The translations under genes were made by a program, and so were the position numbers. A model generated the notes under the pieces. That model did not search any database. It worked only from the letters and a program-made list of their open reading frames with translations, and was not told the DNA's origin. A stretch of DNA of 64,000 bases from Streptomyces sp. NRRL F-6131 (GTDB lineage: Bacteria > Actinomycetota > Actinomycetes > Streptomycetales > Streptomycetaceae), in the NCBI GenBank assembly GCA_000719695.1, contig JOHN01000077.1:20490-84489 (forward strand), given 5' to 3'. Of the stretch, positions 45,257 through 52,436 are shown piece after piece (the first letter of the stretch is position 1; every line of letters begins with the position of its first letter).

Positions 45257-46462
45257 TCAGCGGGCGAGACGGCGCAGCACGGAGGAGAGGTGGGGGGCTT
45301 CCTGCAGGACGAGCGCGGCGCCGCCGCGTGCGCCGGCCTGAGTGGATTCCTCGAAGTGGGCCTGGACGACTTCGGTGCTGAAGTTGACGGCCGGCATGGC
45401 GTAGCGCTGGACGGCGGTCCGGACCGCGTCGGTCACGACCTCGCCGGCCGCCGCGATGGGGCCGCCGATGACGATGAGGCCGGGATCGAGCAGGTTGCAC
45501 AGGTTCGCCAGGGCCTGGCCGACGACGCCCATGGCGTCGGCCAGGACGCCGACGGCGGCGCGGTCGCCGGACCGGACGGCCGTGACGACGTCGCTGACGG
45601 TGGCGTCCGCACCGAGGATCGGACGGAGCTGGGCGAGGACGGCGGGTGCGGCGGCCTGCTGGATCAGGCAGCCGCGGTTGCCGCACGGACAGGGCGGCCC
45701 GTCCGGGTCGACGGAGACGTGCCCGAGTTCGCCGGCCCCGCCGACGGCGCCGCGGTAGAGCTTGCCGTCGATGATCAGGGCGGCACCGATGCCGCTGGTG
45801 AGGTTGACGTGGAGCATGGTGGGGGCCTGCCGCCCGGCGCCCCACAGGTACTCGGCCATGGCCTCCATCCGGGTGTTGTTGTCGACCATGACCGGCTGCC
45901 CGAAGTGCTCCTCGAAGAGCTCCCGGACGTTGAGGCCGGCCCAGGGCTGTCCCGGCAGGGAGGGCCCCACCGCCCCCGTGGCGGTGGCGACCTGCCCCGG
46001 GACGCCGACCCCGAGGCCGACCACGTCGTCGCGGCCGAGCCGGTGGTCGGCCAGCGCGGCGTCCAGCAGTCCGGCGGCGACCCGGATCCGCTCGGTGGCG
46101 TCGGCGCCGGCCGGGACCTGGACGGCGCGGCTCACCAGGGCGCGGTGCTCCAGGTCGCTGAGGTGCACCGCGATCCGGTCCAGGGTGAAGTCCAGTCCGG
46201 CGGCGACGCCGAGGGTGCGGCTGATCGCCACCCGTTCCCGCACCCGGCCGTCCACCCGGCCCGACTGGGGCACATCCACCTGGACGAGTATCCCGCGGTC
46301 GATCATCGCGCTGACGATCGTGGAGACCGTGGCACGCGAGACGTCGATCTGACGGGCGATCTCGGCACGGTGCATGGCGCCGTTCCTGAGCAGCAGCTGC
46401 AGGATGCGCTCCTGGTTGGTGCGCCGAAGTGACTGGAGGGACCCACCGGTTACGAGTGACAC
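45257..46462 (-). CDS. ROK-family repressor of the galactonate cluster
   Basis: About 401 residues from a GTG at 46462; a GTG at 46513 would add 17. An N-terminal winged helix-turn-helix (LQSLRRTNQERILQLLLRNG, RAEIARQIDVSRATVSTIVS) precedes a canonical ROK domain. Its zinc-binding signature is intact: GELGHVSVDPDG then CPCGNRGC. It has MVDNNTRMEAMAEY at the sugar site and VIGGPI. It lies between the dgoD-lactonase genes (same strand, 42 bases away) and the divergent dehydrogenase-ABC-aldolase-kinase operon, so it can control both. By analogy with DgoR-type control, galactonate or galactose would be the inducer, but DgoR itself is of the GntR family, so this is a different regulator solving the same problem. 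Confidence 0.9.
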   Translation of the reverse strand: MSLVTGGSLQSLRRTNQERILQLLLRNGAMHRAEIARQIDVSRATVSTIVSAMIDRGILVQVDVPQSGRVDGRVRERVAISRTLGVAAGLDFTLDRIAVHLSDLEHRALVSRAVQVPAGADATERIRVAAGLLDAALADHRLGRDDVVGLGVGVPGQVATATGAVGPSLPGQPWAGLNVRELFEEHFGQPVMVDNNTRMEAMAEYLWGAGRQAPTMLHVNLTSGIGAALIIDGKLYRGAVGGAGELGHVSVDPDGPPCPCGNRGCLIQQAAAPAVLAQLRPILGADATVSDVVTAVRSGDRAAVGVLADAMGVVGQALANLCNLLDPGLIVIGGPIAAAGEVVTDAVRTAVQRYAMPAVNFSTEVVQAHFEESTQAGARGGAALVLQEAPHLSSVLRRLAR

Positions 46463-46543
46463 GGCGCCAGCCTGGCACCGACACCCAGGTCCGTCAAGAC
46501 TTCTGACGAACACCCTGTCAGAGACACAAGTTCGTTCGGAGTG

Positions 46544-46572
46544 TTGACACTTGAGTGCGAGTGGGCCATAAC
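46544..46572 (+). promoter_or_regulatory. Promoter of the galactose catabolic operon
   Basis: TTGACA (46544-46549), a 17-base spacer and CATAAC (46567-46572), about 50 bases before the dehydrogenase ATG. Short inverted pieces (AGTGT...ACACT) overlap the -35 and may belong to the ROK operator. Confidence 0.6.
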
Positions 46573-46625
46573 TGTTGGCACCTGGATCGGGAACTTCTCG
46601 GTCCGTTCACGAAGGTGGGGCGTGC

Positions 46626-47387
46626 ATGTTGCCTCGGGATCCTGTGCTGCTGGTCACGGGAGGTGCTGGAACCCTCGGATCGGTGCTGCGGCCGGCGCTG
46701 CGTGAGTCGTTCGCCGTGCGGGTGGCCGACCGGGTGGGACCGCGCCGGCCCGGACCGGACGAGGTCCGGGTCGGCGATCTGACCGATCCCGGCTTCGTGG
46801 ACAGCGCGGTCGAGGGTGCCGACGCGATCCTGCACCTGGCGGCGCACGCGAGTCCGCGCAGCCCGTGGCCGCTCGTGGCGCCGAACATCGCGTTGACCCA
46901 CGAGGTCCTCGCGGCCGCGGCCCGCCACGGGGTGGGCCGGATCGTGCTGGCCTCCTCCAACCACGCGGCCGGACTGAACTACCGCCGCCGGCTGTGCCCG
47001 GTCGGCCCCGAGGCCGCCGCGATGCCCTGCTGTCCCTACGGCGCGGCCAAGCTGGCGGAGGAGGCGCTCGGTCGCCTCCATGCGCGGGAGCACGGTGTGG
47101 TCGTGGTCAGCCTGCGCTTCGGCCTGGTGGGCTGGCCGCTCCTGGAGCGCGACTACGCCGCGATGTGGCTGTCCGACCAGGACGCCCGCGCGCTCGTCCG
47201 GGCCGCGCTCCGCGCTCCCGCGCCCGGCGTCCACTTCGGGGTCTCCCGGGACGCCGAACGGTTCTGGAGCCTGGCCAGTGCCCGGGCCGAGCTCGGCTAC
47301 GTCCCGGTGGACGGACTGCCGGCCGGCGCCGTGGAACTGCCCTGGGCCACCGACGCCCCGTGCCGCATGTTCGACCGCGACCGCTGA
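46626..47387 (+). CDS. NAD-dependent short-chain/epimerase-type sugar (D-galactose or uronate) dehydrogenase
   Basis: 253 residues from the ATG at 46626. The Rossmann loop is VTGGAGTLG, the hydride-transfer pair is Tyr and Lys in YGAAK, and the serine strand reads LASSNHAAGLNYRR. SSNH and the short length are like bacterial uronate dehydrogenases of the extended SDR family, which oxidise the C1 hydroxyl of a sugar acid to a lactone. Its place at the head of the operon, before an importer and beside lactonase and galactonate dehydratase genes, suggests that here it makes galactono-lactone from D-galactose. Galacturonate is the alternative substrate, but then a galactarate branch would be needed and is not seen. 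Confidence 0.8.
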   Translation: MLPRDPVLLVTGGAGTLGSVLRPALRESFAVRVADRVGPRRPGPDEVRVGDLTDPGFVDSAVEGADAILHLAAHASPRSPWPLVAPNIALTHEVLAAAARHGVGRIVLASSNHAAGLNYRRRLCPVGPEAAAMPCCPYGAAKLAEEALGRLHAREHGVVVVSLRFGLVGWPLLERDYAAMWLSDQDARALVRAALRAPAPGVHFGVSRDAERFWSLASARAELGYVPVDGLPAGAVELPWATDAPCRMFDRDR

Positions 47388-47480
47388 TCCTCCGCCCCGC
47401 CGCCCTCCCGCGCCGCGCACCCCCGATCGCCCGCACCGCCGAACTCCTGCACCGCGAACCGCCCGAGCAAAGGACCTCCC

Positions 47481-48779
47481 ATGCCCAACGTCACCTCGAA
47501 GCTGTCCAGAGCGGGCGCGGCCGTCGCCGCCCTCACCGTGCTCGCGACCGGCTGCGCGACCACCTCCGACGGCGGCTCCGGCGGCGACGGCGCCAAGCAG
47601 CGCCTCACCTACTGGTCGATGTGGACCCAGACCGAGCCGCAGGCCAAAGCCCTGCAGAAGTCGATCGACGCGTTCACCGCGAAGACCGGCGTCCACGTCG
47701 AGGTCCAGTGGCAGGGCCGCAAGGTCCTCGACAAGGTCGGCCCGGCGCTGCTGTCCGGCAACGCACCCGACCTCGTCGACCAGGGCTTCGACCGGCTGCT
47801 CCCGGCGCTGGCCGCCAACGGCAAGGCCCAGGACCTGACGTCCGTCCTGGCCCTGGACACCGGAGAGGGCCGCAAGGTCAGCGAGGTCGTCCCCGCGAAG
47901 TTCCTGGAGGTCCTGCCCAAGGGCAAGGACGGCACCCCCTGGATGATCCCCTACGAGTCGGTCTCCGTCTCACTGTTCTACAACGGCAAGGACCCACTGG
48001 TCTCCCAGCCCCCGAAGACCTGGGACGAACTGCTGACCGTCTGCAAGGCCGCGAAGTCCGCCGGCAAGGCCTGCATAGGCACCGACGGCGACGCGGGCTG
48101 GGCCACCCACTACTGGCTCGACTACCTGCTCAACCGCAACGGCGGCTCCGTCGCCGCCCTCGCCGCCGACCGGAGCGGTGCCGCGTTCAACGACCCGGCC
48201 GTCCTGAAGAGCGCGCAGCAGGTCGAGCAGCTGGTCAAGGAGGGCTACCTGGTCAAGGGCTACGACGCGACCAAGTACCCCGAGCAGCAGAACCGCTGGG
48301 CGCGCGGCGAGTCGGTGTTCTTCCTGATGGGCAGCTGGCTGCCCAGCGAGGCGGAGAAGTTCAGGGGCAGCGGCTTCGAGTTCAGGTCCGTCCCCTTCCC
48401 GACCACCGGCGACGCCGCCCGCAACGCCGTCGACTTCCTGCCCTTCGGCTTCGTGATCCCCAAGGGCGCCAAGAACGCCGACGCGGCCGGAAGGTTCATC
48501 GCCTTCTTCCTCCAGAAGGACCAGCTGGCCGGCATCGCCACCGACGCCAAGAACATCACCCCGCGCGCCGACATCCCGGCCCCCGCCGAACTCGCGGACG
48601 TCGCCCAGCAGCTCAAGGACCAGCCGAGCCGGCTGCCCGACGACAACGCGGACGCCGACTGGCAGGACAAGGTCCTGGTGGCCCAGTACAACGACCTGTG
48701 GCTCGGCAGGACCGACGCGGCCGGCTTCGTCGCCCAGGCCGCCAAGGCCAGCGCCGAGTACTGGAAGGCCAAGGGCTGA
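47481..48779 (+). CDS. Carbohydrate ABC transporter solute-binding lipoprotein (galactose cluster)
   Basis: 432 residues. The lipobox is VLATGC (Cys about residue 25), followed by a Ser/Gly linker and a MalE-like binding fold (RLTYWSMWTQTEPQAKALQK; RWARGESVFFLMGSWLPSEA; VDFLPFGFVIPKGAK). AAAGGA precedes the ATG. It feeds the two permeases that follow. Judging from the catabolic genes on either side, the ligand is galactose, galactonate or a galactoside. It is clearly distinct in sequence from the binding protein at 4273, so the two importers should differ in specificity. Confidence 0.92.
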   Translation: MPNVTSKLSRAGAAVAALTVLATGCATTSDGGSGGDGAKQRLTYWSMWTQTEPQAKALQKSIDAFTAKTGVHVEVQWQGRKVLDKVGPALLSGNAPDLVDQGFDRLLPALAANGKAQDLTSVLALDTGEGRKVSEVVPAKFLEVLPKGKDGTPWMIPYESVSVSLFYNGKDPLVSQPPKTWDELLTVCKAAKSAGKACIGTDGDAGWATHYWLDYLLNRNGGSVAALAADRSGAAFNDPAVLKSAQQVEQLVKEGYLVKGYDATKYPEQQNRWARGESVFFLMGSWLPSEAEKFRGSGFEFRSVPFPTTGDAARNAVDFLPFGFVIPKGAKNADAAGRFIAFFLQKDQLAGIATDAKNITPRADIPAPAELADVAQQLKDQPSRLPDDNADADWQDKVLVAQYNDLWLGRTDAAGFVAQAAKASAEYWKAKG

Positions 48780-48784
48780 CCGCC

Positions 48785-49744
48785 GTGAGCACCACCACCG
48801 GACTTCGGGCCCGGGGCGCGCGCCGGCGCAGCGCGCGTCACCCGGGAGCGGGAAGCCCTCTGGAACGGGCCCAGCGCCGGACGTTCTGGCCCTTCCTCGC
48901 GCCGGCCCTGGTCGTCTTCACGCTGTTCTTCGTGGCGCCCGTGGTCTTCAGCCTCTGGCTGGGTCTCCAGAGCTGGGACGGCGTCAGCGAGATCCGCGGG
49001 CGCGGGCTGAAGAACTACACCAACCTCCTGCACGACCAGCTGTTCCTCACCTCGCTGAAGAACACCGCGCTCATCCTGGTGGTCGGCGGCGCGTTCGTGT
49101 TCGTGCTGAGCTTCGCCGTCACCGTGCTGCTGCGCGAGATGCGCGACCGGAACGCGGTCCGCTACGTGCTGTTCTTCCCGGTCCTGGTCAACCCGCTGGT
49201 GTTCGGCGTGATGACCGGGCTGCTGTTCCGGCCCACCGGAATCGTCAACACCCTCCTGGGCCACCTCGGTGTCTCCGACCCACCCAAGTGGCTGGCCGAG
49301 CAGAACCTGCTGACGATGATCGTCGCCGTCACCGTGTGGGCCGGCACCGGCTACTACACCACCATCCTGACGTCCGGGGTCGAGCAGATCCCGACCACCT
49401 ACTACGAGGCCGCCGAACTCGACGGGGCCGGCGCCTGGGGACGGTTCCGCCACGTCACCCTGCCGCTCTCCTGGGACGTCGTCACCGTCTGCGCCCTGCT
49501 CTGGACCATCTCGACCGTCAAGGTGTTCGAGCTCGTCCTGGTCTTCGGCGGCAGCACCGGCGGCATCCCGCCCAACAACACCTACACCACCGCGCTGTAC
49601 GTCTACGAGAGCGCCTTCTCCGCCCGGACGACCCGCGACTTCGGCGTCTCCTCGGCCGCCGCCCTGGTCAGCCTCGTCCTGATCGCCGTCGTGGCCGTCC
49701 TGCTGCGCCGGGTGATGCGCCGCGACTCCGTCCAGCTCTCCTAG
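48785..49744 (+). CDS. Sugar ABC transporter permease 1 (galactose cluster)
   Basis: 319 residues from a GTG five bases after the binding-protein stop. A basic N-terminal tail is followed by six membrane segments (FWPFLAPALVVFTLFFVAPV first) and the EAA loop EAAELDGAGAWGRFRHVTLP. It is a MalF-type subunit. No ATPase gene accompanies the set. Confidence 0.92.
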   Translation: MSTTTGLRARGARRRSARHPGAGSPLERAQRRTFWPFLAPALVVFTLFFVAPVVFSLWLGLQSWDGVSEIRGRGLKNYTNLLHDQLFLTSLKNTALILVVGGAFVFVLSFAVTVLLREMRDRNAVRYVLFFPVLVNPLVFGVMTGLLFRPTGIVNTLLGHLGVSDPPKWLAEQNLLTMIVAVTVWAGTGYYTTILTSGVEQIPTTYYEAAELDGAGAWGRFRHVTLPLSWDVVTVCALLWTISTVKVFELVLVFGGSTGGIPPNNTYTTALYVYESAFSARTTRDFGVSSAAALVSLVLIAVVAVLLRRVMRRDSVQLS

Positions 49745-49765
49745 CCGGACACCAAAGGATCCGCT

Positions 49766-50680
49766 ATGACCGTCATGACACGACCGCCGGACTCCGACCT
49801 CAGGGCCCGACCGGCCCGGCCCGCCGTCCGACGCCGGCCGCTGAGGCCGCGTCACCTCGGCGCCGGGGCGATCCGGGCGCTGTGCACGGTGAACGTTCTG
49901 CTCCTGCTCTGGATGATCATCACCTCCCTGCGCGGCACCGAGGAGATTTTCGACCACCCGGTCGGCCTGCCGGCGCACATCGAGTGGGACAACTACCTCA
50001 GGGCCTGGCAGACCGGAGGGTTCGGCCCGGCCCTGGTCAACTCCCTCGTCGTCTCCATCGGTTCGGCCGCCATCGCCGTCGCTGTCGCCGCGCCTGCCGC
50101 GTACGTCCTGGCCCGCACCAAACGGCGGGTGGGCGGCCCGCTCACCCTGCTGTTCGCCCTCGGCATCGGCGTTCCGGCCCAGCTGATCATCATCCCGGTG
50201 TACGTGGCCTTCGCCAAGACCCAGAGCCTGACCCACCTCAAGCTCCTGGACAGCATGCAGGGCCTGACGGCCGTCTACGTGGGTCTCGCCATGCCGTTCA
50301 CCGTCTTCCTCCTGACCGGCTACTTCCGCTCCCTGCCCGTCGAGGTCGAGGAGGCCGCCTGCCTGGACGGCGCCGGCGCGCTGCGCAGCTTCGTCCGGAT
50401 CGTGTTGCCCATGGCCCGCAACGGGCTGATCACCGCCTTCCTCATGCAGGTCCTCGGTGCCTGGAACGAGACGATGTTCGGCCTGGTCATGCTCACCAGC
50501 GACGGCAACCGGACCCTGCCGGTCGCTCTGCTGTCCTTCATCGACCAGCAGCAGTTCCAGGGCACCGACTGGGGAGGCATGTTCGCCGGCGTCGTCATCA
50601 TCATGGTGCCGGTGCTCCTCCTGTTCGTCGTCCTCGGCCAGCGTCTGATCGCCGGCATGACCGCAGGGGTGAGCAAGTGA
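49766..50680 (+). CDS. Sugar ABC transporter permease 2 (galactose cluster)
   Basis: 304 residues; AAAGGA upstream of the ATG. A MalG-type subunit with an Arg/Pro-rich cytoplasmic N-terminus, EAA loop EEAACLDGAGALRSFVRIVL and end RLIAGMTAGVSK. The stop overlaps the GTG of the aldolase gene (GTGA), coupling uptake to catabolism. Confidence 0.92.
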   Translation: MTVMTRPPDSDLRARPARPAVRRRPLRPRHLGAGAIRALCTVNVLLLLWMIITSLRGTEEIFDHPVGLPAHIEWDNYLRAWQTGGFGPALVNSLVVSIGSAAIAVAVAAPAAYVLARTKRRVGGPLTLLFALGIGVPAQLIIIPVYVAFAKTQSLTHLKLLDSMQGLTAVYVGLAMPFTVFLLTGYFRSLPVEVEEAACLDGAGALRSFVRIVLPMARNGLITAFLMQVLGAWNETMFGLVMLTSDGNRTLPVALLSFIDQQQFQGTDWGGMFAGVVIIMVPVLLLFVVLGQRLIAGMTAGVSK

Positions 50681-51351
50681 TCGATCCCATCGTGCCCCCG
50701 GGCGACGGCCACACGCGGCTGGGTGCCGCGCTACGGACGCACCGACTCGTCGCGATCCTCCGCTCCGTCAAGGGCGGCGACCTCGAAGCGGCCATCCAGG
50801 TCCTGGCGGAAGCCGGCATCCGCTGCCTGGAGGTCACCCTGCCCACGCCGGGCAGTCTGGAGGCCGTCGCCGAGGCCCGCGCCCGCTTCGGCGACGGACT
50901 CACGATCGGCGTCGGCACCGTCCTCAGCCCCACGGAGGTCCGCCGTGCGGCCGACGCGGGCGCGCATTTCGTCGTCAGCCCCACTTTTCACCGGCCCGTC
51001 GTCGAAGCCGCCCGCGCACTCGGTCTCGGCGCGCTGCCCGGCGTCCTCACCCCCACCGAGGCACTCGCCGCCATGGACGCCGGTGCGACCGCCGCCAAAC
51101 TGTTCCCCGCCCATCTCATGGGGCCGTCCTTCGTCACCGCCGTCCTCGCGCCGCTGCCCGACCTGCGTTTCGTGGCCACCGGGGGAGTTGCGCTCACAGA
51201 CGTTCGGCCCTGGCTTGACGCCGGGGCGCTCGCGGTGGCCGTCGGCTCCCCATTGCTCGGTGACGCCCTCGCCGGTGGCGACCTCGCTGCCCTGGCCCGC
51301 CGGGCTGCCGCCTTCGTCACAGCTGCACGAGGAGGGAACGACCATGCCTGA
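50677..51351 (+). CDS. 2-dehydro-3-deoxy-6-phospho(galacto/gluco)nate aldolase
   Basis: 224 residues from the overlapping GTG at 50677. A class I aldolase of the KDPG/KDPGal family: LVAILRSVKGGDLEAAIQVL with the general-base Glu in CLEVTLPTPG, GVGTVLSPTEV, and the Schiff-base lysine in AAKLFPAHLMG. It splits 2-keto-3-deoxy-6-phospho-galactonate into pyruvate and glyceraldehyde 3-phosphate, the last step of the De Ley-Doudoroff route. Whether it prefers the galacto or gluco epimer cannot be read, but dgoD in the same cluster favours galacto. Its end overlaps the kinase gene start by eight bases. Confidence 0.9.
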   Translation: MIDPIVPPGDGHTRLGAALRTHRLVAILRSVKGGDLEAAIQVLAEAGIRCLEVTLPTPGSLEAVAEARARFGDGLTIGVGTVLSPTEVRRAADAGAHFVVSPTFHRPVVEAARALGLGALPGVLTPTEALAAMDAGATAAKLFPAHLMGPSFVTAVLAPLPDLRFVATGGVALTDVRPWLDAGALAVAVGSPLLGDALAGGDLAALARRAAAFVTAARGGNDHA

Positions 51352-52294
51352 GCTGGTGACCATCGGCGAGACCATGGCCGCGCTCAGCTCCGTCCGCACA
51401 GGGCCGCTGCGCCATGCCAGCACCCTTGAGCTGTCCGTGGCCGGCGCCGAGTCCACGGTGGCCATCGGCGCTGCCCGGCTCGGCCGAACCGCCGCCTGGG
51501 TCGGCCGGCTCGGCGCCGACGAACTGGGCGAGCGGATCCGGACGACGCTCCGCGGCGAGGGCGTCGACGTGCACGCCGCCACGGATCCCACCGCGCCCAC
51601 CGGGCTCATGATCAAGGAGCGGCGCACCGCCGACCGCCGCCGCGTCCACTACTACCGCGCCCACTCCGCCGGATCCCGGCTCGACCCCGGGGACCTCCCC
51701 GACGGCCTGATCGAGGGGGCGGCCGTGCTGCACACCAGCGCCATCACGCTCGCCCTGTCCGACAGCGCCGCCGCGACCGTGCACGACGCCGTCCACCGCG
51801 CCCGGGCCGCCGGGGTGACGGTGTCGTTCGACGCCAACTACCGGGCGAAGCTGTGGCAGCCGGCCGACTACCGCTGGGCCGTCACCACGCTGCTGCCCGC
51901 CGTCGACGTCCTGTTCGCCAGTCTGGACGAGGCGCGGGTGCAGCTGCGGACCGATACCTCCGATCCCGCCGAGCTCGCGGCCGCGCTGCTGGAGCGCGGC
52001 CCGCGCACCGTCGTGATCACCCTCGGAGCGCGGGGCGCGCTGTCGGCCGGGCCCTCGGGCGTCGTGCGGACGGAGGCGGTGCGCGTGAGTGAGACGGACC
52101 CCGTCGGCGCCGGGGACTCCTTCGTCGCCGGCTACCTGAGTGCCACGCTCGACGGCCGGGACGAGCCGGACCGCCTCGCGTGCGCCGGCCGGGTGGCCGC
52201 CTGCTCCGTCTCCGCCCACGGCGACTGGGAGGGCCTGCCCACCGCCGCCGAACTCGCCGACTTCCGGTCGGATGCCACCGACGTCAGCCGCTGA
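51344..52294 (+). CDS. PfkB-family 2-dehydro-3-deoxy-(galacto/gluco)nokinase
   Basis: 316 residues; GAGGAGG upstream of the ATG at 51344. A ribokinase/PfkB fold: N-terminal VTIGETMAAL, LSVAGAESTVAIGAARLGRT, VSFDANYRAKLW and the C-terminal catalytic signature DPVGAGDSFVAGYL with the base Asp. KDG kinases of this family phosphorylate 2-keto-3-deoxy-gluconate or -galactonate. Here it provides the substrate of the aldolase made from the same transcript. E. coli DgoK is of a different kinase family, so the pathway is assembled with a non-orthologous kinase. It is the last gene of the operon. Confidence 0.9.
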   Translation: MPELVTIGETMAALSSVRTGPLRHASTLELSVAGAESTVAIGAARLGRTAAWVGRLGADELGERIRTTLRGEGVDVHAATDPTAPTGLMIKERRTADRRRVHYYRAHSAGSRLDPGDLPDGLIEGAAVLHTSAITLALSDSAAATVHDAVHRARAAGVTVSFDANYRAKLWQPADYRWAVTTLLPAVDVLFASLDEARVQLRTDTSDPAELAAALLERGPRTVVITLGARGALSAGPSGVVRTEAVRVSETDPVGAGDSFVAGYLSATLDGRDEPDRLACAGRVAACSVSAHGDWEGLPTAAELADFRSDATDVSR

Positions 52295-52436
52295 CCCACG
52301 ACTGCGTCCCCACGGCCGTCCCCCCCACGTCCGTCCCCCCACGACTCCGTCCGCGCGGTCGCTACCCGGCGCCGCGAGGACGGGCGCACCACTGATCGGC
52401 CCCACTTCACCCCCACAGTGAAACGAGGTCCCCCAC

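Noticed and set aside
46626..47387. L-fucose dehydrogenase as start of a fucose-to-lactaldehyde route
   Set aside because: The neighbouring dehydratase is clearly of the DgoD type and not a fuconate dehydratase, and no fuconate aldolase or lactaldehyde enzyme is present, so galactose is the better substrate proposal.
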